Shown: positions 41,005-51,197, numbered from the stretch's first letter. The stretch: 64,000 nt of DNA from Comamonas sp. Y33R10-2 (GCF_019355935.1 NZ_CP079925.1:2170001-2234000); one strand, 5' to 3'. Translations and numbers: made by a program. The notes: generated by a model not told the origin, from the letters alone.

Positions 41005-42753
41005 ATGACATTCCTACCCAAGCCCGTTTTCTCTCATGCAAAGCGTTGCCAGCCTTTTTGGGCTCAAAGTATGCTCAAGCTGACGACCGTGGGTTCTGCA
41101 GTGTTGTTGACAGCCTGCGCAAATGTGCAACTTCCGCCATGGGCTGGCATGCCAAGTCAGTCACAGGTCAAAGCAAATACGCCAAACACGCACATTGCTC
41201 CAACACCATCGGCTCCTGCGGCCATTAGCCAGCCTATTGCACCTTCCTCGCAACTTGCGGCACTTCCATACAACCCAGCCATCGAGTCACATTTCCCAGA
41301 CCCCACAACGCTTTACGCTACACCGGGTTTGGGCGCAAATCGGCAGCTGTTCAGCACACAGGCAGAAATCACCGCTTCGCTGCAATCATTGAGCAGCAAA
41401 GCTAGCAGCGGCTATCAAATAACCGCGACATCCATCGGCACCTCGCAACGCGGGCTCCCTATTCAAGCGCTGATCGCCACCCAAAGCGAAAGCACGCAAG
41501 CCAAGGCGATCAACAATAATGGCAAGCCTACGGTGTTGCTTGTCGGCGGCCAGCGCGGAGATGAACCCGCCAGCACCGAAGCCTTGCTAGTTCTCGCCAG
41601 CGAACTAGGCCAAAGCGGCCTGCTAGCGCCCATGCTGCAGCAAATCAACATCATCATCGTGCCGCGCGCAAACCCCGATGCAGCAGACACTGCAAGTCCT
41701 TTGACTGCAGATGGCACTGACCTCACACACGACCATCTGCTTTTAAGCACCCCGGAAGCTCAAGCACTCGCTCGCTTGACGCGTAACTACCGCCCGGCAG
41801 CCGTTATCGACCTTCAAGAATTTGCCGCTGGCGGAGCTTTTTTGCAGAAATTTCAGGCCGTACAGTTCTATGACGTGCTGCTACAGCCCGCCGCCACGGC
41901 CAATACGCACGAATTCATCAATAAGGCATCTCGCGAATGGCTTAGCCAGCCCATGCGCAGTGCTCTCAAACAAGCAGAGCTCAGCAACGAATGGTTCTTC
42001 AAGCCCAGCAATCATCAGGGTGATAAAGCTATCTCCATGGCTAGCCTTGACGCAGACACGTTAATTAACGCCAACAGCCTCAAAAATGCTGCATCCCTCA
42101 TGATCGCCAGCCGCGGCTCTGACTTAGGCCGTATGCATATTCAAAGGCGTGTGCATAGTCTTGTCATTGCAGCCACCGCAGCGCTAAGAGCCACCGCAGA
42201 AAAATCCAAAAACCTAAAGCAGGTCGAATCATTTGTGTCACGCGATGTTGCGGCGCTTGCCTGCCGAAACACGCTGACCGTGCGGGCTGCCCTGACGCCA
42301 GAGCAACACACTATTCGCATGCTGCAAGCCGACTCGGGCCAAGAAATTGAAGCACGTGTGGACTGGAATTCGTCCCTCAACATCAAAGCTGAACAGACAC
42401 GCCCACGCCCGTGCGGTTACTGGCTATCCGCAAGCTCAGGGCGCACAGTCGATCGCCTGCGCCTGCAAGGTGTGCAAGTCATGCAAATTGCAGAGCCCGG
42501 TCAAATGCTAGCTGACAGCTACAACCCTCCCCGCAGCGACAGCAACACACCTGTGCTGACACGCGGCTCCATCGACACCCCAACCGGCAGCTACTACATC
42601 ACGCTCAACCAAGCCAAAGCCCACTTGGTCACCGCCGCATTAGAGCCAGATACCCCATTTAGCTACCTCAGCAAGAGCTTGATCACATCGCCTGCTGATA
42701 TAGGCCGAGTGGTCGCAGCACCCTCGGTCATATTTGAGGAAGAAATGGAGTAA
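41005..42753 (+). CDS. M14-carboxypeptidase-like lipoprotein lacking zinc ligands
   Basis: A 582-residue protein with a lipobox LLTAC; ATG 41005 is used, though ATG 41071 (MLKLTTVGS) would give a more usual signal peptide. Residues of about 120-300 follow the M14 pattern (ITATSIGTSQRGLPIQAL, VLLVGGQRGDEPASTEAL, IIVPRANPDAAD, AAVIDLQEF). Active M14 enzymes have HxxE at GQHGDE and DLHE; here both His are replaced (R in GQRGDE, Q in DLQE). It is thus likely a non-catalytic binding protein, perhaps for peptidoglycan or peptides. Confidence 0.75.
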   Translation: MTFLPKPVFSHAKRCQPFWAQSMLKLTTVGSAVLLTACANVQLPPWAGMPSQSQVKANTPNTHIAPTPSAPAAISQPIAPSSQLAALPYNPAIESHFPDPTTLYATPGLGANRQLFSTQAEITASLQSLSSKASSGYQITATSIGTSQRGLPIQALIATQSESTQAKAINNNGKPTVLLVGGQRGDEPASTEALLVLASELGQSGLLAPMLQQINIIIVPRANPDAADTASPLTADGTDLTHDHLLLSTPEAQALARLTRNYRPAAVIDLQEFAAGGAFLQKFQAVQFYDVLLQPAATANTHEFINKASREWLSQPMRSALKQAELSNEWFFKPSNHQGDKAISMASLDADTLINANSLKNAASLMIASRGSDLGRMHIQRRVHSLVIAATAALRATAEKSKNLKQVESFVSRDVAALACRNTLTVRAALTPEQHTIRMLQADSGQEIEARVDWNSSLNIKAEQTRPRPCGYWLSASSGRTVDRLRLQGVQVMQIAEPGQMLADSYNPPRSDSNTPVLTRGSIDTPTGSYYITLNQAKAHLVTAALEPDTPFSYLSKSLITSPADIGRVVAAPSVIFEEEME

Positions 42754-42815
42754 AAAACTAGGCTACGCGGCACTTGCCAAGTACGGCATCAGCGCTGAAG
42801 GCTTCAACAAAGCAA

Positions 42816-42848
42816 AATGCCGTTCACTTAAGCTAAGTGAACGGCATT
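42816..42848 (-). terminator. terminator of rimO (15-bp perfect inverted repeat)
   Basis: AATGCCGTTCACTTA and TAAGTGAACGGCATT are perfect arms around AGC. On the minus strand a TTTTGCTTTG tail follows, so it serves rimO, whose gene ends 43 nt away. Confidence 0.75.
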
Positions 42849-42890
42849 CGCATCATTGACGATGCCACACGCCAGTGCGGCAAACGTTAG

Positions 42891-44297
42891 TTAAACAGGT
42901 ACGCCGACCAAGTCGTGACCTTGCGTACCCACAATGCGCACGCTAATCAAATCACCGACCTTATAGGTCTTGCTGGCCTTTTCAGGCGGCTGGATGTGCA
43001 CCACACCATCGATTTCAGGAGCATCGGCATAGGTACGACCGATGCCGCCCTTTTTGCCCAGGCTAATGGCCTTATCGACCAGCACCTTCATGACCTGACC
43101 CACGCGGCGCTGCAGGCGCTGAGTGGAAACTTCCTCCGCCACTTCCATAAAGCGAGCGCGGCGTGCTTCGCGCACTTCTTCAGGCAACATGCCGGGAAGC
43201 TCATTTGCTGTAGCGCCTTCAACAGGGCTATAGGCAAAGCAACCAGCGCGGTCGATTTCAGCTTCGCGGATGAAGTCGAGCAGGTGCTCAAACTCTTCTT
43301 CTGTCTCACCAGGAAAGCCTGCGATGAAGGTGGAACGAATCACCAACTCAGGGCAAATCTTGCGCCATTCGCGGATGCGGTCCAGATTCTTTTCGCCCGA
43401 AGCTGGGCGCTTCATGCGCTTCAATACATCGGGGTGGCTGTGCTGCAGCGGCACATCCAGATAAGGCAATATCTTGCCTTCAGCCATCAATGGCAGCACC
43501 GCATCAACCGTAGGGTATGGGTACACATAATGCAAACGCACCCAAGCGCCATATTGTTTGGCCAGTTTGCCCAACTCCTCGGCCAGCTCCAGCATGCGAG
43601 TCTTAACCGGCTTGCCATCCCAGAAGCCCGTAACGTACTTCACATCCACACCATAGGCAGAGGTGTCTTGGCTGATGACTAGCAGTTCTTTAACGCCACC
43701 TTCAAAAAGTGCCTTAGCTTCTTTAAGCACATCGCCAATCGGACGCGAGACCAAATCACCGCGCATAGATGGAATGATGCAGAAAGTGCAGCGGTGGTTG
43801 CAGCCCTCGGAAATCTTCAAGTACGCATAGTGCTTGGGCGTGAGCTTAATACCTGCCTCGCCAAAGCTTCCGGGCACCAGATCTACAAACGGATCGTGGG
43901 GCTTGGGCAAGTGGGCATGCACTGCATCCATCACTTCTTGCGTGGCGTGGGGACCAGTTACCGCCAGCACGCTGGGGTGAATCTCAGCCACCATGGAGCT
44001 GCCGCCCTCTTTACCGGCCTTGGCACCCAAACAACCAGTGACGATTACCTTGCCATTCGCAGCCAGTGCTTCACCAATAGTGTCCAAGCTCTCTTTAACA
44101 GCGTCGTCAATGAAGCCGCAGGTGTTCACGATCACCAGATCCGCACCTTCAAAGGTCTTAGATGTCTGGTAACCCTCAGCACTGAGTTGCGTGAGAATGA
44201 GTTCGCTATCAGTCAGCGCTTTAGGGCAGCCTAACGAGACAAAGCCAACTTTAGGGATGCTCGTTAGCATCGTGCGATCAGAATCAGTTGATTTCAT
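42891..44297 (-). CDS. rimO: ribosomal protein S12 methylthiotransferase RimO
   Basis: The 468-residue radical SAM enzyme adds a methylthio group to Asp88 of S12. Seen are the UPF0004 domain ([16 protein letters not shown] with Cys of the second Fe-S cluster, [12 protein letters not shown]), the SAM-cluster motif CNHRCTFC (CxxxCxxC), and a C-terminal TRAM domain (MKVLVDKAI to [12 protein letters not shown]). Length is as expected. The start may be the internal Met 10 ([10 protein letters not shown]) instead. Confidence 0.97.
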   Translation of the reverse strand: MKSTDSDRTMLTSIPKVGFVSLGCPKALTDSELILTQLSAEGYQTSKTFEGADLVIVNTCGFIDDAVKESLDTIGEALAANGKVIVTGCLGAKAGKEGGSSMVAEIHPSVLAVTGPHATQEVMDAVHAHLPKPHDPFVDLVPGSFGEAGIKLTPKHYAYLKISEGCNHRCTFCIIPSMRGDLVSRPIGDVLKEAKALFEGGVKELLVISQDTSAYGVDVKYVTGFWDGKPVKTRMLELAEELGKLAKQYGAWVRLHYVYPYPTVDAVLPLMAEGKILPYLDVPLQHSHPDVLKRMKRPASGEKNLDRIREWRKICPELVIRSTFIAGFPGETEEEFEHLLDFIREAEIDRAGCFAYSPVEGATANELPGMLPEEVREARRARFMEVAEEVSTQRLQRRVGQVMKVLVDKAISLGKKGGIGRTYADAPEIDGVVHIQPPEKASKTYKVGDLISVRIVGTQGHDLVGVPV

Positions 44298-44421
44298 TTG
44301 ATTTTTCCAGCGGCGCAGCCTGTACGCGAAAAGAGCAATTTTAAGCTAATCGCATTTTTTGGCAGACGCAATACCATTGCACGACTCGACATGCAGGCCG
44401 ACAGTCAATGGATAGATAAAC

Positions 44422-44457
44422 GAAAAAGGCGCTACAGCTTTTGTAGCTGTAGCGCCT
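44422..44457 (-). terminator. intrinsic terminator after tRNA-Lys
   Basis: On the minus strand AGGCGCTACAGCT pairs with AGCTGTAGCGCCT around a short loop and is followed by TTTTTCG. Confidence 0.92.
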
Positions 44458-44463
44458 GCATTC

Positions 44464-44539
44464 TGGTGGGCCCTGCGAGATTCGAACTCGCGACCAACGG
44501 ATTAAAAGTCCGCTGCTCTACCGACTGAGCTAAAGGCCC
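44464..44539 (-). tRNA. tRNA-Lys (anticodon TTT)
   Basis: A 76-nt cloverleaf with encoded CCA, acceptor GGGCCTT/AGGGCCC, D-arm AGCTCAGTCGGTAGAGC, anticodon loop CTTTTAA and T-arm GTTCGAATC. A strong terminator follows 7 nt past the 3' end. Confidence 0.97.
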
Positions 44540-44647
44540 TGCCACACTTAAAAAACAATGTTTGCTTAATCAGTGGAATGACGTTATTGTAATCTATTTT
44601 TCCTGCCTCTCAGGAAAACGATTCAATTAATTCAATTTGTGCTCAAA

Positions 44648-45460
44648 CTAGCGTGCCAGTTGGTCCAAAACCCAGCCTGCAGCACACTGCCCAAAGGTCG
44701 CGGTCACCGCAACCACTGAGCCATAGCCACTGCAGTTCAGGCTGCCGTCACCCTCGATAGCGCAAGAGGCATCTGGCGGGGCAACTGCTTCGCGACTGAA
44801 CACACAGGTCACTCCCATGCGCTTGCCATCCTTGGGTGCACCATGCTGCTTGCGCAGGCGATAACGTAGCTGAGACAGTAACGGGTCATGCGTAGTGGTG
44901 CTCAGATCTGCAATGTCCACCAAATGCGCAAGGCGTTTGCCACCTGCGGCACCTACCGCAATAAAGCATTGCTTGGTCTTGCGGGCATGAGCTGCCATCT
45001 CTGCTTTTGACTTCACCTGATCACAGGCATCAATCACAGCATCCGCATCTGCGGGGAGCAACTGCAGCCAGTTCTCAGGATCAACGAAGTCATCAATACA
45101 GTTGACTTGGCAAGCAGGATTGATCAAGGCAATGCGATCGCGCATGGCTTCAATCTTGGCCTGCCCCACGGTGTTCGTCAGCGCATGAATCTGGCGGTTG
45201 ATATTGGATTCGGCCACATGATCCATGTCGATCAAGGTCAAGCGGCTCACACCGCTGCGCGCCAAAGCCTCTGCCGTCCACGAGCCCACACCGCCAATAC
45301 CGACAACTACTACGTGGGCTGCACGAATTTGAGCAGCGCCTTGCACGCCATACAGACGCTCTAGCCCACCGAAGCGACGCTGCAAATCAGCCTCGTCTGT
45401 CAAAAAAACAGCGCCGGATTGGGGCGCTGTTTCCGCTTGCTGCTGTGAATGGTCAACCAT
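44648..45460 (-). CDS. tcdA: tRNA t6A37 cyclisation enzyme TcdA (E1-like)
   Basis: The 270-residue ThiF-fold enzyme dehydrates t6A to cyclic t6A in tRNA. It shows VVVVGIGGVGSWTAEALARSG, LIDMDHVAESNINRQ with the Arg finger, and DACDQVKSK. ATG 45460 was chosen because it shares a base with the cpoB stop (TGATG); a GTG 3 nt upstream is possible. It closes the tolB-pal-cpoB operon. It is not part of the ubiquitin-like locus at 11-13 kb. Confidence 0.93.
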   Translation of the reverse strand: MVDHSQQQAETAPQSGAVFLTDEADLQRRFGGLERLYGVQGAAQIRAAHVVVVGIGGVGSWTAEALARSGVSRLTLIDMDHVAESNINRQIHALTNTVGQAKIEAMRDRIALINPACQVNCIDDFVDPENWLQLLPADADAVIDACDQVKSKAEMAAHARKTKQCFIAVGAAGGKRLAHLVDIADLSTTTHDPLLSQLRYRLRKQHGAPKDGKRMGVTCVFSREAVAPPDASCAIEGDGSLNCSGYGSVVAVTATFGQCAAGWVLDQLAR

Positions 45461-46221
45461 CACTTAAGCGTCGCCAGTTTTGGCTTGGCAATCCCTGCGG
45501 CTTCCGAGTTCGGATAAGCCTGCAACAGATCTTCAAGCGTCTTGCGCGCTGCCTTGGTTTCTTTCAACTCAACTTGGCAGTTAGCAATGGACAAAGCCGC
45601 CTCCGGTGCACGCATATGCATGGGTGCATTGGTCAATACCGAGCGGAAGTTGGCAATGGCATTCTTATAGTCGCGCGTGGCGTACTGCGAATTACCTAAC
45701 CAAAAGCGCACAGAAGGCGTGTAGCCACTCTTGGGCCACTGGCGCAAGATGCCTGCAAACGCCTGAGCGGCTTCAGGAAACTTGCCCGAGCGGAACAATC
45801 CCAAGGCTTGGTCAAAGTCTTGCTTTTCGCTGCGGTCTGCAGTGAACTCCATGCCATCGACATTCACACTGACAGGCTCGAACTGGCGCAAACGCTCATC
45901 AAAGCCCTTGGCCAAATCTTTTTGACCACGTTGCAGCTCAGATGAATCTCGTATCAATTGCTCGTTCTGACCACGCAGCTTGGCTTGGTCGGCCTTAAGC
46001 GCTTCGATTTGCGACTGCAGATCAAGCAGGCTGCGGCGAGTCTGCTCCTGCGACTGCTGCAAGCTATCAGCGCGCTGGCGCAATTCAATAATGGCGCGGC
46101 GCGCCTCGTCATCACCAAATAAAGCAGCCTGCGCACTAATAGCAGAGCTGGCCAACAGGCCAGCCACCACCAGTTGCGACAGCGTTGTGTGACGAAGAGT
46201 CAACAAAGCCTGCTTCATCAT
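45460..46221 (-). CDS. cpoB: cell division coordinator CpoB (YbgF)
   Basis: A 253-residue periplasmic protein with a signal peptide, an N-terminal coiled coil (LRQRADSLQQSQEQTRRSLL) and three TPR units at the end (FDQALGLFRSGKFPEAAQAF, RDYKNAIANFRSVL, EAALSIANCQVEL). It links peptidoglycan synthesis with the Tol-Pal system. The first codon shares a base with the pal stop (TAATG). MMK and MKQ starts are equally possible. Confidence 0.95.
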   Translation of the reverse strand: MMKQALLTLRHTTLSQLVVAGLLASSAISAQAALFGDDEARRAIIELRQRADSLQQSQEQTRRSLLDLQSQIEALKADQAKLRGQNEQLIRDSSELQRGQKDLAKGFDERLRQFEPVSVNVDGMEFTADRSEKQDFDQALGLFRSGKFPEAAQAFAGILRQWPKSGYTPSVRFWLGNSQYATRDYKNAIANFRSVLTNAPMHMRAPEAALSIANCQVELKETKAARKTLEDLLQAYPNSEAAGIAKPKLATLK

Positions 46222-46748
46222 TAACGGTAGTTCACTTCAACGCGGCGGTTTTGGGCAAAGGCGCTTTCGTTGTTGCCTTCGACTGCGGGCTTTTCCTTGC
46301 CGTAGCTCACTGCTTCAACTTGAGCGTCATTCACACCCAGCAAACCCAAAGAGCGGCGCACAGCTTCAGCGCGCTTTTGACCCAGAGCCAAGTTGTATTC
46401 ACGGCCGCCGCGGTCATCGGTGTGACCTTCCAGTTGCACCTTGGCTGCGGGGTTGGCCTTGATGAACTTAGCGTGAGCTTCGATCTGGGGCTGAGCATCC
46501 GCCTTAACGGAGTAGCTATCAAAATCGAAGTACACGATACGGCTCACGCCTTGAGGGCCGGCCTTGGAAGCAGCAGAACCGGTCAGGTCCACACCGGACA
46601 CACCGCTTTGGCCGCTGCCATTCGCGCCAGCACCTTGGCTAGTCAGCGAGCCATCGACAGGCTTGTCATCGAGCTTGACACCGGAGCTGCAGCCAGCAAC
46701 CAGAGCAGTAACAGCCAAAGCCAAAGAAAGACGTTTGATAGTCAACAT
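46221..46748 (-). CDS. pal: peptidoglycan-associated lipoprotein Pal
   Basis: The 175-residue lipoprotein has lipobox VAGC and an OmpA-type domain (VYFDFDSYSVKADAQPQI, LEGHTDDRGGREYNLALGQKRA) that binds diaminopimelate in peptidoglycan. It anchors the outer membrane at the septum with TolB. tolB lies upstream on the same strand with 63 nt between. Confidence 0.97.
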   Translation of the reverse strand: MLTIKRLSLALAVTALVAGCSSGVKLDDKPVDGSLTSQGAGANGSGQSGVSGVDLTGSAASKAGPQGVSRIVYFDFDSYSVKADAQPQIEAHAKFIKANPAAKVQLEGHTDDRGGREYNLALGQKRAEAVRRSLGLLGVNDAQVEAVSYGKEKPAVEGNNESAFAQNRRVEVNYR

Positions 46749-46811
46749 GAGATTTCTCCGAACAGTCCAAATAGGACTACATCACTAATAAAAGGGAACG
46801 AAAACTTAGAT

Positions 46812-48131
46812 TTATTGCTTTTGGAACGGGCCCCAATCGGGCTCACGAATGTCTCCACCCGATCCGGCCAGACGCGCTTTGATCTTGCCGTCTAACGTCG
46901 TCGTCATGAGTGCCTCGCGTCCAGCTTGAATGGTGGCGTAAACAATCAAGCGACTATTAGGGGCAAAGCTTGGGCTTTCGTCGGCATTGGTGTCCGTGAT
47001 GGAGTTTGCAGTACCCGTTGCCAAGTCCATGACTTGCAGCTTGAAGCCGCCGCCGACACGAGAGACGTAAGCCAGCCATTTGCCATCAGGGCTGATGGCT
47101 GGCGAGATGTTGTAGGTGCCTGTAAAAGTGACGCGTTCAGCGCTACCGCCAGAAGCTGAAACCTTGTAAACCTGCGGCGCGCCACCACGATCACTGACGA
47201 AGTAAATGGTTCGGCCATCACTTGAAAAGCATGGCTCGGTATCAATACCGCTGCTTTGCATCAAACGGCGAGGCTCGCCGCCCTGAGCGCTGAGCAGATA
47301 CAACTGGGAGCCACCATCACGGCTGAGCGTTACCGCCAAGCGGCTGCCGTCTGGCGACCACGCTGGCGCACTATTGGAGCCGCGGAAGTTGGCCAGCAAA
47401 CGGCGATGGCCGCTGGCCACGTCATGCACATAGACCACGGGCTTGCGCGCTTCAAACGACACATAAGCCAGTTGCGTGCCGTTGGGCGCCCATGCGGGCG
47501 AGATGATAGGTTCCGGGCTAGACAGCGCAGACTGAGAGTTCTCACCGTCCGCATCCGCAATCCACAAACGGTAATGCGCGCCAGACTTGGTGACGTAAGC
47601 GATGCGGGTGGAGAAAATGCCTTTTTCGCCCGTTAGCTTTTCGTAGATATAGTCTGCAATGCGGTGTGCAACCAGGCGCAAGTCACCTGTCGTAACAGCA
47701 AAGCCTTGGCCACCCAAGTCAGCACCCTTGACAACATCCCACAGGCGAAAGCGAACATCCCAGCGGCCATCAGACGTACGGGTAACGCTGCCGTTCGCAA
47801 GAGAATCAGCTCCCTTTTGGCGCCACTGCGCCACGTCGGGGCGCGATGACTCATCAAGAGCCACACCCGAGGCATCCACACCGCGGAACTGGCCGCTGCG
47901 CTCCAGATCCGCCTGAATGATGGCGGATATCTTCTGCGGGGCCGAGCCCTCGCCCTTGAATGGGGCAATCGCAATGGGCAACTGTGTCAGGCCCACGCCT
48001 GTTACCTCTACCCTAAACTGGGCCAACGCGGGAATGGCCGGCGAGGCAGCTAACGCTGCCAACATGGTTCTACGAGAAGCGCGCGGGCTTACTGCCCAAG
48101 TTTTAAGGGATGGAAGTCGGTCAATAGTCAT
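46812..48131 (-). CDS. tolB: Tol-Pal system protein TolB
   Basis: From ATG 48131 the protein has 439 residues: a twin-Arg-type signal (SPRASRRTMLAALAASPAIPALAQ), the N-terminal TolA-binding domain and a six-blade beta-propeller with repeated SPDG/APNG motifs (SPAWAPNGTQLAYVS, APAWSPDGSRLAVTL, SPAISPDGKWLAYVS). It binds Pal. Here tolB starts the operon; tolQ, tolR and tolA are not upstream in the window. Confidence 0.97.
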   Translation of the reverse strand: MTIDRLPSLKTWAVSPRASRRTMLAALAASPAIPALAQFRVEVTGVGLTQLPIAIAPFKGEGSAPQKISAIIQADLERSGQFRGVDASGVALDESSRPDVAQWRQKGADSLANGSVTRTSDGRWDVRFRLWDVVKGADLGGQGFAVTTGDLRLVAHRIADYIYEKLTGEKGIFSTRIAYVTKSGAHYRLWIADADGENSQSALSSPEPIISPAWAPNGTQLAYVSFEARKPVVYVHDVASGHRRLLANFRGSNSAPAWSPDGSRLAVTLSRDGGSQLYLLSAQGGEPRRLMQSSGIDTEPCFSSDGRTIYFVSDRGGAPQVYKVSASGGSAERVTFTGTYNISPAISPDGKWLAYVSRVGGGFKLQVMDLATGTANSITDTNADESPSFAPNSRLIVYATIQAGREALMTTTLDGKIKARLAGSGGDIREPDWGPFQKQ

Positions 48132-48433
48132 TGGCAGCCATCTAAATTTTTTGGAGGTGTTCAGTACAAACACAAGCTCGGATGTTACACACACTGACGG
48201 ATTCCTGATGTAAGAACGTACTCAGTAGGGTGATCAAACGCAAGTGCCACAAAATAATTAAATCGAGAGCATGTCAGCGCCTACGGATAAGCGCTTGCAT
48301 TACCTTGAGCAATTTTGCCGCAGGCTTTGCCTTTATATCCAAATAGGCATAGTTGGTTACAACTTCATCTCAAAACCGGTCTATCAACGGTAAGCGCCTA
48401 CGCTAAATGCGCAAGCCCTAAAATTACGCGCTT
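48132..48433. other. 302-nt divergent region between tolB and msbA
   Basis: No gene is visible. It must hold promoters for tolB (minus) and msbA (plus). I see no clear operator. Confidence 0.4.
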
Positions 48434-50299
48434 ATGCAAGCCACACCGCCCACACCGCCAAGCCAAGCCTCCTCAGCCGCTCAGACGCCGACGCCCGCGC
48501 AATCAGCCCCTTTCAACCCGGCCGATCTGCCACTCATGCAGCGCCTGAAACGACTGACCCCTTACTTCTCAGGCCAGCGCTGGGCATGGGGCTTGGCCAT
48601 TTTGGCAACCCTAGTAGGTGCGGCCACCGAGCCCGCCATGCCTGCCTTGCTCAAGCCCTTGCTCGACAGTGGCTTCACCCAAGGCTCGCTTGATTTGTGG
48701 ATGGTGCCAGTCTTTCTGATTGGCCTGTTTGTGATTCGCGGTCTGGCCCAGTTTGCCGGTCAGTACGCGCTGGCGCGTATCACCAACGACGGCATGTTAG
48801 CCCTGCGCAAAAAATTGTTCGAGCGTTTGCTCGCCGCTGATATGAGCTTGTTCTCGCGTCAATCGGCATCGGCTCTATCAAACACCATTGTCTATGAGGT
48901 GCAAACCGGCGCCCAGCAATTAGTGCAGGCCATGATGAGCATCTCGCGCGACGGCTTTACGCTGGTCGCCCTGCTTGGTTATCTGATTTATTTGAACTGG
49001 CAACTCACGCTCATCGTGACCTTTATGGTGCCCTGCGTAGCTTGGGTGATGAAAACGCTCTCGCGCCGTCTGTACCGCATCACCAAATCCAGCCAAACCG
49101 CCACTGACGAGCTAGCCTATGTAGTGGAAGAAAACGTGCTGGCCCACCGCATGGTGCGCCTGCATGGCGCGCAGGCCTCGCAGCAATCACGCTTTGGCGC
49201 CTTGAGCAACCAACTGCGCGGCCTCAACACCAAGGCCACGATCGCCTCTGCTGCCATGACGCCGCTCACGCAGGTGCTAGCCTCCATTGCGCTGTCCGTG
49301 ATTCTTTGTATTGCACTGTGGCAAAGCCGTCAGGGTGCGACCACCGGCACCACCGTTCAAGATGTGACCGTAGGTGGTTTCGCCGCCTTTATCTCGGCCA
49401 TGTTGATGCTGATCGCCCCCATTCGCCGTATGGCCGATGTGGCAAACCCCATCACTCGCGGCGTGGCAGCCCTTGAGCGCGGCCTGTCACTGCTGGAAGG
49501 CTCCAGCGATGAGCAAAGCGGCTCTTTCAAGCCCGCAGGCCCTGTCATCGGCACGCTGCAACTGAGCAACGTGATTGTACAGTTTGGCCCGGACAAAGCC
49601 CCTGCTCTTGCCCAACTCAACCTGAACGTGAAAGCGGGCGAAGTGGTTGCGCTGGTCGGCCCATCGGGTGCGGGCAAGACTACGCTGGTCAACCTGCTGC
49701 CACGCTTTTTCTCGCCCACCAGTGGCCAGATCACGCTCGATGGCGTGCCACTGACTGAATGGGACTTGAACACCCTGCGCCAGCAGTTCGCCATGGTCAG
49801 CCAAGATGTCGTCATGCTCAACGACAGCGTGGCCGCCAATGTGGCTCTGGGCGCTGAGGTCGATGAGACCCGTGTCTGGTCTGCGCTTGAAGCCGCCAAC
49901 TTGGGCGACTTTGTGCGCAGCCTGCCGCAAAGCCTGCATACCTTGATCGGCCACAACGCCAACCAGCTTTCAGGCGGCCAGCGCCAGCGCCTGGCTATTG
50001 CCCGCGCGCTCTACAAAAATGCACCGATTCTGATTCTGGACGAGGCCACCTCGGCACTAGACAACGAATCCGAGCGCTTGGTTCAAGAAGCCCTGAACCG
50101 CCTGATGCAAGGCCGCACCACGCTGGTCATTGCCCACCGTCTGTCCACCATTGAGCACGCCAACCGCGTGGTGGTGATGGAGCGCGGGCAGATCGCCGAG
50201 CAAGGTACGCATGCCGAGTTGATTGCGCTGGGTGGCCTGTACGCACGCCTGCACACACAGGTGCGCAGCACGGCAACGCCCGGCGAGGCACAAATTTAA
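48434..50299 (+). CDS. msbA: lipid A ABC exporter MsbA
   Basis: The 621-residue protein fuses six membrane helices (residues about 45-350) with one ABC domain: Walker A GPSGAGKTT, signature LSGGQRQRLAIARAL, Walker B ILILDEATSALD and H-loop IAHRLSTI. As a homodimer it flips core-lipid A across the inner membrane. The N-terminal 35 residues are Pro/Ala/Gln-rich and unusual but common in this bacterial group. It is followed by a terminator. Confidence 0.95.
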   Translation: MQATPPTPPSQASSAAQTPTPAQSAPFNPADLPLMQRLKRLTPYFSGQRWAWGLAILATLVGAATEPAMPALLKPLLDSGFTQGSLDLWMVPVFLIGLFVIRGLAQFAGQYALARITNDGMLALRKKLFERLLAADMSLFSRQSASALSNTIVYEVQTGAQQLVQAMMSISRDGFTLVALLGYLIYLNWQLTLIVTFMVPCVAWVMKTLSRRLYRITKSSQTATDELAYVVEENVLAHRMVRLHGAQASQQSRFGALSNQLRGLNTKATIASAAMTPLTQVLASIALSVILCIALWQSRQGATTGTTVQDVTVGGFAAFISAMLMLIAPIRRMADVANPITRGVAALERGLSLLEGSSDEQSGSFKPAGPVIGTLQLSNVIVQFGPDKAPALAQLNLNVKAGEVVALVGPSGAGKTTLVNLLPRFFSPTSGQITLDGVPLTEWDLNTLRQQFAMVSQDVVMLNDSVAANVALGAEVDETRVWSALEAANLGDFVRSLPQSLHTLIGHNANQLSGGQRQRLAIARALYKNAPILILDEATSALDNESERLVQEALNRLMQGRTTLVIAHRLSTIEHANRVVVMERGQIAEQGTHAELIALGGLYARLHTQVRSTATPGEAQI

Positions 50300-50318
50300 G
50301 AGCGGCTTGTCCGCATAA

Positions 50319-50357
50319 ATAAAGGACTTCAGGCTTAGATTGGCTTGAAGTCCTTTT
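50319..50357 (+). terminator. intrinsic terminator after msbA
   Basis: AAAGGACTTCA and TGAAGTCCTTT pair over a 14-nt loop and are followed by TTTTTA. Confidence 0.85.
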
Positions 50358-50413
50358 TTATTAAAAACTAGTCGCTATCAAATTAATAACAAAAACTCAG
50401 TTTCAGGCCAAGA

Positions 50414-51148
50414 CTACCAAGTACCTTTTGACGGTTGCATGCGCCGCTCTTGCTTGAGGGCCTTGTTCAGCAGCTCCACCATGTACTGGCGGTCCACCCG
50501 CGCCGCAAAGTCAGCCGCATTGAGTTTGAGCTGGTTACGCAAATTCAGATCTGCGCCCTCTTGCAGCAGCAGTTTGACCACAGACTCGCTGCTGTACTGC
50601 GCCGCCATCATCAACGGCGTGCTGCCGTTGGGCGATGCGGCATCGATATAAGCGCTTTCTTCCAGTAGCAGCTTGATGATGTCCAGCGTCTGAGGCGTGT
50701 CTGCCGATGCGGCGTAATGCAGCGGCGCCCAGCCTTCACGATTAACGTCCGCGCCGCGCTTGATCAGCTCTTTGACCAGCTTGATATGGCCTTTGAGACA
50801 GGCCATCATCAGCGGTGTCTCGTTCTGGCGCGAGGCCAAATTCACATCAATCTTGGGCGCTTTGAGCAGCACCTCAAACACCTTGAGCGAATCTTGGTGC
50901 AAGGCCGACACCAAACCGGGACGCCCACGCGAATCCAGCGTATTGGCATCAAAACCGCGAAAGATCAGATTCACCATGGCACTGGCGTTATCGCTAACCA
51001 AGGCTCTTGAGAAATCATCAAAGTCATTGGCCCAGCCCATGCTTGGCAGACCTGCCGCCCCGACCACCGCAACCCCCAAGCAACGCAGGCTTTGGCGACG
51101 ATTCAATGACGATGTCAATGTGGTGATGGGGGCAGCGAAAAGACTCAT
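50414..51148 (-). CDS. exported ankyrin-repeat protein
   Basis: A 244-residue protein with a Tat-like signal (NRRQSLRCLGVAVVGAAGLP) and about five ankyrin repeats from residue 50 (RGRPGLVSALHQDSLKVFEVLL, NETPLMMACLKGHIKLVKEL, WAPLHYAASADTPQTLDIIK, GSTPLMMAAQYSSESVVKLL). It probably binds another periplasmic protein. It follows tatD on the same strand with about 50 nt between; coupling is possible. Confidence 0.88.
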   Translation of the reverse strand: MSLFAAPITTLTSSLNRRQSLRCLGVAVVGAAGLPSMGWANDFDDFSRALVSDNASAMVNLIFRGFDANTLDSRGRPGLVSALHQDSLKVFEVLLKAPKIDVNLASRQNETPLMMACLKGHIKLVKELIKRGADVNREGWAPLHYAASADTPQTLDIIKLLLEESAYIDAASPNGSTPLMMAAQYSSESVVKLLLQEGADLNLRNQLKLNAADFAARVDRQYMVELLNKALKQERRMQPSKGTW

Positions 51149-51197
51149 GCATTGGCTCCAGAGTTCACGGATGGCTCACGTTTGATTCAAGGCGAGG

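Noticed and set aside
44648..45460. E1-like protein as a possible second member of the ubiquitin-like system
   Set aside because: Its motifs and its place after cpoB identify it as TcdA, a tRNA-modifying enzyme.
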